Shown: positions 11,292 through 23,078 of the stretch, in pieces
Position numbering within the stretch: the first letter of the stretch is position 1
Layout: every line of letters starts with the position of its first letter
Assembly: GCA_018806915.1 (NCBI GenBank)
Contig: JAGKQI010000094.1
Location: 558,001-622,000, forward strand
Source of the DNA: Phytophthora colocasiae
Taxonomy: Eukaryota; Oomycota; Peronosporomycetes; Peronosporales; Peronosporaceae
Reading direction: 5' to 3'
DNA: 64,000 nucleotides
Made by a program: the position numbers and the translations under genes
The notes under the pieces: generated by a model
Told to the model about the DNA's origin: nothing
The model's input: only the letters and a program-made list of their open reading frames with translations
The model's database searches: none

Positions 11292-13698
11292 TACTGTTGG
11301 TTAAGATGCAATCGGATGCAATCGGATGCGTGCATCCGAATATTCGAATGCAATTGATGCATGCATCCGAATCACACGCTACTCAAGTAGACCAAAATAA
11401 GTGATGTTAAATTAACCAAAATATCCTATCCTTTCGCTTCGATCAAGCCAAAATGCAGTACGGGGATAGGCCTAAACCGTCCAATCTGTAGCAACTTCGC
11501 TGGGGGGATAGTCTTCGTCACCCCAATGAGCGCCGTCAAACCAACCTTCATCCTGTTGTGGTGCAGATTCATCAACCAGCCGCTCCATTTCACGTATACT
11601 TTGCAATAGCTCGTCGCTAGCTGTCGTATCCGGCCTGGCTGTGGCGTCGGACGAGTTGGCAGCAGCACTGTCGATAGGATCAAAAATGATGGGCGTTCTC
11701 GCATCCTTCGACCCGTGATTCGAGTAAATAAACGCCAACTTTATCACCTTGTCGTTGCTCAACCGGTTTCTACGAGATGAATGAATAAACTTGAATATGC
11801 TCCAAGATCGCTCTGATGCTGCTGAAGACGTCGGAATCGTGAAAACTCGTAACGCGATTGGTGCTAGCAAAGGATACCTGTCGAGACCATCCCACCTCCA
11901 CCATTCCGCGGGTGATGACTTGTAATAAAACGCGCGATCGTCATCACTCCAACCTAGTTTCTCCTCCAAAAATGTTGTTATCTCCGTCTCCAGCCGGTTC
12001 CGCTTGTCTAGGTTGTAACCTAGGCGTCCTCCCAGTTCGATGAGCTGCTTAATGGTGTCAATCTTTCCAGTACCGAGGAAAGTCCTAGTTGGCTTTGTAT
12101 GGTCTAGCAGATAGGATATTCCCATGGCAGACTTGTGAAGAAAGCTCCAACGATACTCGATCCGTTCTTTGAATAACTTCTGCAGGTCACTTTCAACTCC
12201 AGGATTGCTAGTCTTGTAAGCAGGGTGATCCCTTAGCTCCAGAAATTGCTGGTAAATAACAGAAAGAGAGAGAGTATCCTTTTCAAAGTGGCCTATGCAC
12301 TTGTGGATTGGCTCCAGTAATTGCAACGCCACAGCTCCCATCGCCCAAAATGCTTCACGATCCACGAGAGCCTTCAATGGTAGCACTTTGTCACTGTCAT
12401 ATTTCTCGAGGAGGTCTTGGTCACCAAACAAAACTCGAATTGGTATCTCGTTTTCCATTACCAATTTGATGCATTCAAACGCTGAAAACCATCGTGTAGC
12501 AACAGGAAGTTTTAAGCCCCGCTGAAACCCGGCTGGATCATTGTTTTGGATCGTTTTGAACTGCGCGTTTGTTGCTGTGTGACTTCGAATAAAATGCGCT
12601 AGCTGTTTAGTCTCTTCTAAAATATTCTTCAGCGTAATATTCCCCAATACATCTTTCATGAGCAAGCTTAGCGTGTGAGCTGCGCAACCAGTTGTCAAAA
12701 ATCCTTTCCGATTCGTTTCAAGAATCTCCCACGCACTCCTCATTGCAGACGCATTGTCGGTCGTGATAGAGACAACTTTACCCCTGCCAATTTCAGCTTC
12801 AATCTCGTCGATAACTTCAATAAACATGTCAGCCATGTAAGCACCAGTCTTGGTATCTGCACCAGTCACACGACAGCTCCATAAGAGCGGGCGAAGTTTT
12901 GGAGCTACCACGATAAAGTTTATCAGGCTTTCACGGCGTGGATTTGACCAACCGTCGGATACCAAAGCAACGTAAGATTGCTTCCTCAGAACCCCGATAA
13001 CTTCATTCCGTTCTGCTTTATACGTAGCTTCCGAAAGCTCATCTGCCAATTGGTGACGGTTTGGCATGATCAGCTCTGGGCAAATGAACGCAAACATCTG
13101 ACGAAAAGCATCGTGCTCGACGACGCGAAAAGCAACCGCGGTCCTAAAAAAGAAACTCGCGACAACCATTCGGCAGCGGAACTTAAAATCTTCGGTGAAT
13201 TCTTGTGTGTCTTCTATTGCTTGTGGCTCTGGAGGCTCTGCACGAGATCGCTTCTGCTTCTTCTTGGGCTTTTTCTCAGCAGCCAACCGTTCATATCGTT
13301 CCTTGAGGTACGCCGGTATACTGGTGCAGCTCCTCACGTGATTTAAAAGCCCACGCGACGGCTGTACTCTTTTCAAAAGAACACCGCAGGAATCGCACGT
13401 CACGTCCTTGTATTTCTGCTTTTTGGTCTCTTCAATAACGGTAAAGGACTCCCAAATAGGCTCAAATTGGCCTCCCCGAGCACGATGCCGAATGCCAACG
13501 GGACAGTCAGTGCTGCTAGCAGCAGGCAAAGCATCTCTTTGGCGCGACCCGAGCGTTGTTTTAGGTGAGACGTATCTGGAAGTTGAAGTAAAATGGCGCG
13601 AAATTTAAATTGAGCCTCGCTCCGTCCCGCAATATGGTGTAACCAATCAGATCGCAGGATTCGGATGCAATCGGATGCATGCATCCGTACCATCAGTA
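11292..13698 (-). mobile_element. hAT-superfamily DNA transposon, complete
   Basis: The element is 2,407 bp and bounded by 8-bp duplications TTCTGAAA. Its terminal inverted repeats are short and imperfect: TACTGTTGGTTAAGATGCA at the left and TACTGATGGTACGGATGCA read inward from the right, about 15 of 19 bases equal. Several subterminal copies of an ATGCAATCGGATGC-like word lie inside both ends, a usual layout for hAT transposase binding. It contains one long intact transposase frame, so it may be autonomous. It sits in the promoter or 5' leader of the transporter. Confidence 0.92.
11472..13529 (-). CDS. hAT transposase (BED finger, C-terminal dimerisation domain)
   Basis: This is an uninterrupted 685-residue frame, usual for hAT transposases. 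Residues about 43-68 hold a BED-like zinc finger with a C-x2-C..H-x4-C pattern. The RNase H-like catalytic core follows, including the segment around VSITTDNASAMRSAW near 12740. Close to the end lies the hAT dimerisation motif with the SSAASERSWS block near 11820. It cuts and pastes its own element. The reading frame shows no damage, in contrast to most other transposon genes in the window. Confidence 0.9.
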   Translation of the reverse strand: MPAASSTDCPVGIRHRARGGQFEPIWESFTVIEETKKQKYKDVTCDSCGVLLKRVQPSRGLLNHVRSCTSIPAYLKERYERLAAEKKPKKKQKRSRAEPPEPQAIEDTQEFTEDFKFRCRMVVASFFFRTAVAFRVVEHDAFRQMFAFICPELIMPNRHQLADELSEATYKAERNEVIGVLRKQSYVALVSDGWSNPRRESLINFIVVAPKLRPLLWSCRVTGADTKTGAYMADMFIEVIDEIEAEIGRGKVVSITTDNASAMRSAWEILETNRKGFLTTGCAAHTLSLLMKDVLGNITLKNILEETKQLAHFIRSHTATNAQFKTIQNNDPAGFQRGLKLPVATRWFSAFECIKLVMENEIPIRVLFGDQDLLEKYDSDKVLPLKALVDREAFWAMGAVALQLLEPIHKCIGHFEKDTLSLSVIYQQFLELRDHPAYKTSNPGVESDLQKLFKERIEYRWSFLHKSAMGISYLLDHTKPTRTFLGTGKIDTIKQLIELGGRLGYNLDKRNRLETEITTFLEEKLGWSDDDRAFYYKSSPAEWWRWDGLDRYPLLAPIALRVFTIPTSSAASERSWSIFKFIHSSRRNRLSNDKVIKLAFIYSNHGSKDARTPIIFDPIDSAAANSSDATARPDTTASDELLQSIREMERLVDESAPQQDEGWFDGAHWGDEDYPPSEVATDWTV

Positions 13699-13706
13699 TT
13701 CTGAAA

Positions 13707-14190
13707 TATTTTGCTAGTCGATGTGACTACCAACGCGTTAATCGATAAATGATGAACGCGGAAGACTGGCGAGAAGTAGGCGGTGTACTAGTACATGGTA
13801 GTTACTGATACTCTTACATGAAGTATATGCACCATTACATTAGATAGACGTAGCTGCGGTGCTGGAGCACTGCAAACCGAAAGCGGCGTTCTCGCATCGT
13901 TCGTTGTGGTTACATTTTATTTTTTTCTTTAACCCCTCTAGTCCCAACGTCATAAGATACGCCATCTTGAAATCGTATGTCATAACTGACGCCATAGTGT
14001 GGCTAACAACAGCAATTGGCTCAGGAAACGATTTCCAATACTTTAACCAAGTGAAAATCTACCACCCGAAAGGAATAAGTTCAAAGAGGGATTTAGAAAC
14101 GCTACGGCGGGAAACGTAGGACGAGGGGATCAGAATTGGGATCTGCGTGTGCGGCCAGCAATCCTTGCCGCTCATTTCCGAATTCTCCCG
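13707..14190. other. Spacer between the hAT element and the piggyBac remnant
   Basis: About 480 bp without a recognisable gene. Short ATGTCATAACT-like words occur near 13980 and again inside the nearby piggyBac intron near 15850, so part of it may belong to the piggyBac element. No terminal repeat was identified. Confidence 0.5.
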
Positions 14191-16214
14191 ATGGCGCGCA
14201 TTCGGACGAGTTCCCACAGGCAGGCTGCCACCACTAGTGCTGTCTCCGACATCGATTTTCCCCATCTTTGGCGTCAGCTGGCTGCGGCGGGTTGGAAGAC
14301 TAAGCGACCAAGCGGTCTGTCCAATGACTGGAGCTATATAACGCCTGATGGAAGTAAGGTATTTGTAGGAGGCCAAGAAGTCGTAGCGTATGCTCTAGAG
14401 TCTGGTTTACTAGACGTATCGGAAACTCCGGGGGACTCAAGCGTGGCCGATGAAGAGAGGTGCAAGACCAGCGAACCATACGCGGGGATGATTTGCGACC
14501 AAAGTGGCGACACCAGCGTGAGAAGTGACACGGATTGCATGGAGAGCCGCATGGAGCACGCAGACTTGGATGTTGGGAGCGTAAGAGCATCTCAGATCGA
14601 CACAAGTTCCCACTTATCCCAGCATACGTTAGACGAGATGTGCGGGTCATCGCACGACGAAGGTGTTGACTTATCGCAGCAGGCAGTTACAAACGCTTTC
14701 GGTATTTCGCCTAGTCAGCTTCAGCGAGATGAATATCAGCTCGAAGCAGCAACGAATCTACAGCTTCTATCAGAAGCGTCAGGTGCTGACACTGATGCTG
14801 AGGAGAAATCTGCAGAACCGGCCGGCTCGATAGAACGTATAATTCGACCACGACAACACATCAAGGAGGATGTCAATGTTGTCCAGGAAGGCGAGGATAT
14901 GAGCGTGTACAACTCGATCAGTTCGGGCGAAAGCGACAGCGGTATTGATGACGACGACGGAGACGATGACCCCGCTGCTTACGACCGTCTTGACGCCAAT
15001 GAAGATGATGCCCTGTCTGAAAATGATGCTGTTGAGATGGACGAAGCGTTCGTCGAATCACTTCGTGTCGGTGACGACGATCTCGACAGTGACGCTGTCA
15101 ATCTGCGCAAGACGCATTACGGGCACTGCTGTGGAGCGACGTGTCGTCTGATTTTGAGGAGAGCGCCCAAGCTTATCCGGGTGTTGATTACGAAGAGGCA
15201 CGACCAGTGGAAGAGCTACGCGATGTATGTCATTCACCTCTGCTGACGTTATTCTATTTCATGCCCAAGTCATTGTGGGTAATGATCAATGCTGAAACAA
15301 ACCGATACCACCTTCAGCATATTGACGAGCGAGCCCAAGCTATCTATACCAAACAAGCTGACCGTCGGTGCGAAACGCTTCAGCAGATTCGCCGGCGTCT
15401 GCAATCGCAGACGGAATACCAGACTCACGAGATTTTGCAAGTTGTCGGACTACTAATTGCGCGGATGCTGTGCCCGCAGAAGCGGCGGTTTGCAGCCCAC
15501 TGGGGGATGACTGAAGATGGTGCTGTCCCCGCTGGAACCTTTGGGAGGTACATGAGACGGAACGGCTGTCAAGATATTTTGCGGGACTTGCACTTTGTTG
15601 ACAACGATGCTGACCGCTCACGGGACAAGCTCTGGAAGCTCCGTCCGATCGTCGACAAGATTCAGCAGCGCTTCCTCACAGGATGGACGCTCCTAGCCGT
15701 CTTTTCGTTTGACGAAGGTGTGCTGCCATCCACTTCAAAGCGGAATACTACTCGAATGTTTATGCCGGACAAACCTCATCGATATGGCTCAAAGTTGTTT
15801 ATGGTCTGCGACTCTAGAACGGCCTACTGCCACAGGTGCGACTTTGTATGTCATAACTAAGGACGTTAGCTCGGAGATCTGACGTTGTATGTCGTTACTT
15901 GCTAGATTTGAAATGTACGTGGGAAAGCGCGATGATAGCGACAGTGGCACCTCGTCATTTGATCATAAGACCGGGGCCGCCGCGGTCGTTCGCAATCTCA
16001 GGCATGTGTTTCTCGGTTCAAGCCAACGCCACCCTTGACACACCGTCGTCGTTGACCGATTTTACTCCTCGATACTGCTAGCAATTGAGCTTCTCCAAAT
16101 GAACGTGTACGTGGTCGGCACCATCATGACCAACCGTCTTGGCTTTGATGTGCGTATCAAGACAAACGCAAGTCACGCCCAGCTAGTATTCCTCGCGGGT
16201 CATTCACGTTTTCG
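14191..16214 (+). pseudogene. piggyBac-like transposase, multiply frameshifted and 3'-truncated (copy A)
   Basis: From ATG 14191 the frame codes a DNA-binding-like N-terminus, then a long acidic region to about 15110. The conserved piggyBac (DDE_Tnp_1_7) core follows in another frame from about 15110 to 15840. It includes the ARMLCPQKRRFA block and the FDEG..MPDKPHRYGSKLFM region, with the first catalytic Asp in FSFDEG. A canonical intron appears at about 15835-15906, after which RFEMYVGK resumes. Further slips occur near 16035 and 16170. At about 16215 the sequence changes abruptly to a gypsy element. A relative lies at 53827-55980. Confidence 0.8.
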
Positions 16215-17902
16215 CGATCTGTGGCGAGAAGAGAACCCCCTGGATCCTCGCCATGATCGCCTTCCTGGAGAGTGGAGCTCTGGCTCTAGATGCTCAACTC
16301 AGGGCCAAAGTGCTGTCGCTCGCCCCCAACTACACTGTGAAGAACGGAGTACTCATGAGGAAGGTACACCTGAAGGCTCGAGCTGGGCCGGCTAGTTCAT
16401 TGGAAGTACCTGTCATACCCATCCAGTATATCTCGACCGTCCTACATCACTGCCATGCTGACGTCTTCTCCGCCCATGTGGGTGTGACTAAAACAATGGA
16501 CCGTGTGCGCAAACATGCCTACTGGCATGTATGGAAGAAGGATGTGGCTGAGTACGTCCGAGAGTGTACTGTGTGTGGGAGTGGCAAGGGCTACCGACCG
16601 TGGAGGAACGGTCTCATGCAGAAGATGCCGATCCAAGAGTTGTCTGGACCCTTCTCACTACTGGTAGTAGATGCCGTCGGCCCACTGGTGACTACCCCTC
16701 GAGGGAACAAGTTCATCTTGGTGTTCGCCGATTACTTCACTCGATGGGTAGAGGCTTTTGCGGTCGAACGACTTGACTCGGTGACTTTCGTGGAAACTAT
16801 GGTGGATGAAGTGATCTCTCGACATGGAGTGCCAGAGAAACTACTGAGCGATCAGGGATCGAACTTCATCTCTGAACTCGCCCGTTCGCTGTATGAGACT
16901 CTTGGCATTAAGAAGTTATTCAGGGCTGCGTACCACCCCCAAACACAGGGGCTGGTAGAGCGCTTCAATGGCACACTACTGGGTATGCTGAGGATGTACG
17001 TGAGCGAGTCTCAAGATGATTGGGACCGGTACCTGCCTCGAGTGCTCTTTGCCTACCGGACGTCCTACCATGAAGCTCTAGGCGACTCACCCTTTTTCAG
17101 TTTGTATGGACGTGATCCAGTACTACCCCTCGACCTAGCCTTCCTGAATACGACTGCTCAGTGGAAGAGCAATGAAGTAGCTGCCTATCGACGTCGACTG
17201 TACTTGTCCCTCAGGGACACCCGTCGACTTGTAGAGCGCCAACTGTTGAAGGCTCAAGGTCGACACGAGGATCGACTGCAGGGTCAGAGGCTCGTCAAGT
17301 TCTCTGAAGGAGATGCTGTCTGGGTGTACCAGTACTTCCGAGCAAGACGAGGAGAGAAGACCTCCCGGAAATTGGCGTTCTCGTGGCATGGACCTTACCG
17401 AGTGGTCGGAACCGTGGGCGAGAATGCCTATAGGATTGCCATCCCCTCTCACCCCAACCGAGTGGTAACCATCAACGTGAACCGACTGAAACCTTTCCAG
17501 GGTCGATGGAGTCGACCCTACCCTACCGAGATCCCACCTGGCGTTGATATGAATCCCGGAGAAGATGATGATGGTCCACTAGTTGAAGAAGATCTACCTA
17601 GGACTAGTTACGTGGAACGACTGGTGATCGGCTCAGAAGAGACTGCATTCACTGGTGGTGCTCTTCCTGTCGTCGACATACTAGCTCGAAGGCGGAAGGC
17701 CGGAGAGTTGCAGTATCTGGTTCTACTAGCTACTTACGAGACTAGATGGTGCCCGTCTACTTCGCTGAAACCGACGTTCGATGTGCTTATCACTGCTTTT
17801 GAGAACACTCGTCGCAAGGAGCAAGGGCTCCCGGAGTTGCGACGGAGTGCTCGACTCGCCGATGCGAACGCTGCTATCGACGAGGACGAGCTACTTTTCT
17901 AG
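16215..17902 (+). pseudogene. Ty3/gypsy integrase fragment with chromodomain-like tail, 5'-truncated
   Basis: This is an open frame of about 560 residues that begins in the middle of a pol gene; gag, protease, RT and RNase H are absent. It shows the HHCHAD..H..C..C zinc head (16440-16590) and an integrase core with Asp in VVDAVG, Asp in LLSDQGSNF and Glu in GLVERFNG. The C-terminal domain and a chromodomain-like segment (about 17610-17790) follow. The frame is intact to the stop at 17902. It differs clearly in sequence from the element at 4.5-10.3 kb, so it is another gypsy lineage. It starts within piggyBac copy A, giving a chimera. Confidence 0.85.
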
Positions 17903-18726
17903 AGGATGGATGGTCGGACTGGCTGTGGGGCTAATGCCCTGCTGACCTATGCCTCTCCGAGTACTCTAAGGAGTACTTCCCCTCTTTTGTTTTGCATATT
18001 ATATTTCCTGAATATCCTGAGCCGATCGGAGGTTGACTGTCACCTACCCTACGAGACGAAGAACTGCCTGCCTGAACGATGACTCCGATCGATGAACCTT
18101 TACGACTACATATATTCCTGACCCCGCGACCATCTAGCTTTGCGACTAGCCGATGATGTGATGAACTGAACCTGATGGACCCTGCGAGAACAATGGCAAG
18201 ATGCTGGAGATGACCACTGGAAGTACTTGAATCCGCCTTAGATGAACTGACCCTGATGCCCCTTTGTGAAGACGATGACCTGAGAACGATGACGAGATGC
18301 AAGAGAGGTTTACTGTAACTACCCTGCTAGGACAATGACGAGACACGAGAGTTGACTACTGGAAGTGCTATGGGTCCACCTTCGAGGTGTGACCCTACCT
18401 ACGCGATTGAAGTGGAGTTTGACTATGACGTATGGTTTGATGATTATTGTGACGATGAGGAGTGGAGTATGTTGAAGAGACGTAGACCCGACTAATTGAA
18501 GTGGACTTTGACTATAAGGTGTGACTTGGTGACTGCTATGACTACGAGAAGCGATGCAAGTTGAAAAGAAGTAGACCTGATCGATTAAACTGGATATCGA
18601 CTATGACGAGTGATTTGATGACTACTGCGGTGACTGAAAGTGGGTTAGACTTCGGGAGCTACTCGAAATGGTTAACTAGGTCGATGCTACTTGATACCCG
18701 AACGGCCAACTCACTTGGTCCACCGA
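17903..18726. repeat. 3' non-coding region of the gypsy fragment with degenerate direct repeats
   Basis: No gene is seen. A unit of about 85-90 bp recurs imperfectly from about 18409, 18493 and 18583, each starting near an ATTGAAGTGGA-like word. A second loose repeat containing an ACTGGAAGT word recurs near 18219 and 18358. A long terminal repeat could not be delimited because no second copy is in the window. Confidence 0.55.
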
Positions 18727-20365
18727 CTAAGACGACGTTGGGGCGGCTACCTCATCAGGGTCGTCCTCCTCTTCTTCTTCCTCCTCGCTGGGCTGATCCG
18801 AGTCGTCGTCCGATCCACTGCTGACGGTAGCCGCGATCTCGGCCGAGTAAGAGCCGTCTGGACGCAGGATGGAAATCCAACCCGCCGTCTTCATCTCCTT
18901 CGGTGTCACTGGAGGTACGAACCTTGGTCGATACGACCCCTGCTTGAGCCGGGTGTCGATGCCGTCTGCCAACTGCTCGATCCTCTTGTTATCCAGTAAC
19001 TTGGCCCAGACCCCCTTAGTAGTGTCGCCAGACCACCACGCGTGCCAGGGATATGGCTTCTTTACGACGTCCAACCGGACCAAAGCCAATGCCTCGTCGG
19101 TCAGCCGTAGGTCTACTTCCTTTTCCGGGTCAAGAGCCTCCGTGTAGACGAGTAACTCTGTGATGTTCCTGAAACCACCTTGGTCGAGCTGGAAGGGCTT
19201 CAGCGTTCTGGACCCGAGCTGTGTACTCCGGCCGGTCTTGAACGAAGAGCACTCCCAGGTTCTGGATGGTCGGACCGACATAGGACTTAGCCGACGGTGA
19301 GTTCCTGTTGGGCTGACCCCCGAACCACATCAGGAGTCGGTCCCCGCCCGCTTTCTCGAAACGCTTGAGGAAGTCGTAGTACCCCCACGTCTCGATGCAC
19401 AAACTTAGAAACCGAAGGCGCTCAGCGCAAGCGGCTTGTCGGCCTTGCCGTCGGGAATTTTGCTGGTAGTTCACCCTCAACGGCACATTAAGCTGCCAGT
19501 CGAAGAAGTGGCTACGATAACCCATCCAGAACCGCCAGTGAGCCGCATGCAGGTTTGGGTAATCCGCCGGGTCGTACCAGACCTTCGAACCGGTCCAGGG
19601 GTACGCTAACTCGTACGGCGGCTTGTGCATGTTGGCGGCCTTGCGATAGATTGCCTCGACATCCTGGACGACCTCAACAGCAGTATTGTCGGCGAGTGGA
19701 TGAGGGTTGAAATCCGTCTCCCCCTGAGCACTTGGACGAGGCTTTCCCAACTCCAGAAGGGCAGTACCCACAGTTGAATTCTTAGGTGACTTGGTCGTCT
19801 TGGACGTCGTCAGGTCTACCACCGGAGTAGGTGCAGTGGACGTCGCCGGACTAGACTGGGTCTTCTTTGCCTTTCCTGACTTTTTCGCAGTATCTGTTAG
19901 AGGAGTACTACCTGGAGTCGACAGATGCGGAGTGGCCTTGAACTTCTTCCTCGATGGCTCCGAACTGATCTCTGGTTCAACCAAGTTTTGCGTGTTCGAG
20001 AAACGGGAGTGCACGTATGCGTTTGGAGCCTCCTGTTGGAGGGACGGCTTGGGCAGTAAGTTGACGGGAGCTGTGAAGGCTAAGTCGACGTCGGGATCGT
20101 CGTCCAAGAGTGCTTCGGCCAGTTGATCCAGAACGTATAATCCCCTTGAGTCCCGGTTGACAGAAAGCTTCTCGCGCATCTCACTCCAGAATCTGCGCTG
20201 CGCTTGCTTCTCGAGACGCTCGTCCAACTTCGACTCGTGCGTCGACACGAGCGCTGTGATCTGCGCCACGAGGTCGGAGGACAGGCCGGGTTGGTCCGGG
20301 GACAACGCAGCTGGAGGAGGATCGGCGGCGGGAGACGGAGCTCGGGAGGAATTACTGCGACCCAT
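18727..20365 (-). pseudogene. Unrecognised protein, antisense to the gypsy fragment, one frame break
   Basis: A 411-residue frame starts at ATG 20365 (MGRSNSS). It has a proline/serine-rich start, a helical segment and a lysine-rich linker. A tryptophan-rich block around WRFWMGYRSHFFDW (about 19560-19490) follows. The evident continuation, with FRNITELLVYTEALDPEKEVDL and an acidic tail of Glu runs, is in another frame from about 19215 to 18727. One base is therefore out of place near 19190-19215, or the gene has a small intron I cannot place. I do not recognise the family. Its position behind a gypsy integrase suggests retroelement cargo or gag, but it points the other way. Confidence 0.55.
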
Positions 20366-22294
20366 GGGTGTGGCGGTGCTCGGCTGTGGTCCGCGGTGAT
20401 TTGGAGAATGAGCTTCTTTACCCAGCGAACGAGAGCGGCGACAGGGAGGGGCCCATCTACGAGGGATCTGGTGTGTCGGGACGAGGCCTGTGTGTTTCTT
20501 CTAAAAGTCCTGGAATTCTGCTCGTGAGACTATCGACCATTGGCCAAGAGAGTGTCTATTTGGGTGGAGTGCGACGTCCCTACAGGTAGGGGCGAATTTC
20601 ATTCTAACGGTGCTTCCTACGAGTCGAACTGCTTTCGGCTACGAAGAGGACAGCTCCTTCCGCTATCTACTGTCGTCCGCCCAGTCTACTCTCCGGCTAA
20701 TCCCTATACCCTGCAACCACCTACGACTTTTCCGTCCTGATCAACCGAGTTACTTCTCAACTGCCGGCCCGTCGATTATCCTGCTACTACCTACGGCTAC
20801 TCTGTTCCGACCGACCGAGTTACTTGCCGACCGTCTGCCTTACGAACTCTCTCTGTGCCGAGCCTACTACTGAAAGACACCTACGTTCCCGTTGAAGATA
20901 CCCTGCTAACGAAGTTGCCGCGACTACCCTGCCTATGGATCCGTCATCTACTACGAGGCATGCGGCTACAACTATCCCGTATCCTGTTTCGACAACCCCT
21001 GCTACTCCCTACCCTGATGCCTCTCCGACTACTTCAACTTCAAGATCGACTACGACCTCTCGTCCTGCTACTACTTCGTCTACTGCGACTCGTGCTGCTT
21101 TTATTTTACTGGACGATGACTACATCAGGTTGACTGACGAAGAGCTCCGCGTGGTCAAGTGCCTCCGGGACATGGAGCGCGACCGCGTTGTGCGAGGACG
21201 CACAACGTTAGGTCGGGGAGTTTGTCCCGTACCCGGGAATATAGTGTGTGAACCAGCGTCGGGCGCGCACTATGTCCCGGGGCCTTGTCCAACGTCGCCT
21301 ACTGTCCGTGTCTGAGGTCCAGTTTGGAGGTATCTCTCATCTACTACTGCCTCGTCTACCATCATACTATCGTGAGAGGCGGATGTCATGCCTAGTCCCA
21401 GTGCTCTTCTACTCCGGTGAGGTGTCATCCCTACCAGTGCTGGTCCGGACCGCCCAGAAATCTAGTCAGTCGTGTATCTACCAAGTTAAGAACAACCCCA
21501 AAACAAGAAGAAAGAAGTTTGCATTTTACGTATTCCTTAAGCTCCCCGCCCAGACCTACTTGCCAACAGTCCGCAACTACTCGACCCTTAACCGGATATA
21601 CGACACCCACTCTAGTGTCAACGATTGCTACTGACTTTGATTTACTGATTGACGTAACCGGTCATGACCGAATTTGATTGTTCAATCGGTTCGAATTGTC
21701 CAGATGAACAAGCTGTGGTGAAAGACGATGATGTAGCGGGACAGACATTGACTAGGAGTAGCAAGCACAGATCGGTCATTCATCGAGTTCTTACCAACCA
21801 CGCAATAAGATAATTACTATTGCTACCCTTGGCGAAGCTTGCTTCTCCACTATATCAACCTTCACGGATATTCAGAACAGGTGAGAAGCATGGGGAGACC
21901 TCGTCGATATTACAGTTGTGTCGAAGCCTGTTTATCCGAATTAAATGAAAAGGAACGGTCTACTTTGCCACGTTTACAAACACAGCAAAGGGTGGCATCC
22001 TAATCCGTGAGTTGCGCATCGGTTGCCTTCGTATATCTAAAACGTGGGCTACAAACATTGACTAGGAATAACAAGCACAACGTGGAAAAGCTGCTCTCAT
22101 TCTTTAATATTGTAGCCCTTGGCGAAGGCCAGGTGAGACGCATGTTTGGCTCAAAGTCGAGAACGAGCAGAGAGGTGAAGGGAGATTGTTCATCGATACT
22201 TGAGTTAATAAAGATGTTTTACATCATAAAGTGAAGATACACATTCAGCCCTACAGAATATATTAGCTCTACGTGGTAAGAGGTCTTATGCTGC
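20366..22294. other. Pyrimidine-rich non-coding region with a short open frame and a degenerate repeat
   Basis: The plus strand is rich in CTAC/TACC words between 20640 and 21100. A frame at 20935-21315 starts at a true ATG and codes 126 residues: a Thr/Ser-rich half, then DDDYIRLTDEELRVVKCLRDMERDR. I do not recognise it and it may be the start of a retroelement gag. From about 21747 and 22058 two diverged copies of a roughly 100-bp segment begin with a CATTGACTAGGA word and contain CCCTTGGCGAAG. No gene can be supported. Confidence 0.4.
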
Positions 22295-22898
22295 CTACTC
22301 TGTTTGGTTAATGTGGTGCGAGCAGTAGTTGTTGTTACGTTCATACGCAGCTTTCTTACAGCCTTTGAATACACATCGTTTGCCACCGCCGTGAGCCCAG
22401 CACAAGCCATTCGAGACTGCCACTTTGGAACAATCCGAGTGAGAGCACTTGGTGCCACCACCATGCGACCAACAAAGACCTCGCGATTTGCCTCGTCGAT
22501 CGCATCCTTCCATTTGACACTTGATCCAGCCACCTAACACGTTCTTGGATGTTAAATATCAGCAGAAATGAACTCACTCGTGATGGAAAATTGTACCATG
22601 TCGCCAACAGAGTCCGTTGTTCTTGGCACTGGAGTGACAACCTTCTGCTGAGCACTTCTTACCGCCCTGTACAATCGTAACTTTGATCAGATCACTAGAA
22701 CTTTATCAGACATTGCCGAGACCGCCTTACCCCATGGCGAAAGCACAAACCCTTGTTGATGATGTAGTTCTTGCATCCTGACACTTTGCACTCTCGAGCT
22801 TTACGCTTCGTAATTGATGTTGCACTTGAAGGTTCTTTTGCGTCCACGTGGACATTTTCATTCATGATGAAAGCCACAGACGCCTTCCTGCTGTCCAT
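22295..22898 (-). CDS. Small Cys/His zinc-repeat protein (WRKY19-like finger family), three exons
   Basis: Exon 1 runs from ATG 22898 to 22731 and ends in a CFRHG block. Intron 1 is 22730-22667 with GTAAGG and ACAG ends. Exon 2 from 22666 codes one finger (CSAEGCHSSAKNNGLCWRHG). Exon 3, from about 22534 to 22295, codes three more. Each unit has the pattern C-x4-C-x7-GLCxxHGG. Such repeats are abundant in oomycetes and are known as WRKY19-like fingers. They are thought to bind zinc, but their role is unknown. The second intron end is uncertain: either GTACAA or GTGAGT could be the donor. The product is about 160 residues. Confidence 0.7.
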
Positions 22899-23078
22899 GT
22901 TGCTCTCAGGAGTTCTTTAGCTGAATGCCTCGCGTGGCATTGACTCTGAGTTGGATCTCAAGCCCAGGGAACCGTCACCTAGGTATCGAGCGAGGAACTG
23001 TGTGAAGTATTTCACTGTCATATATTCCATGGTTTATCCTATTCGTAGTGTGACCTACAGTACTTCTGCTAACGTTAT

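Noticed and set aside
18409..18670. Direct repeats of about 85-90 bp as a possible CRISPR array
   Set aside because: Units are too long and diverged, there are no conserved short repeats with unique spacers, and the context is a eukaryotic retroelement.
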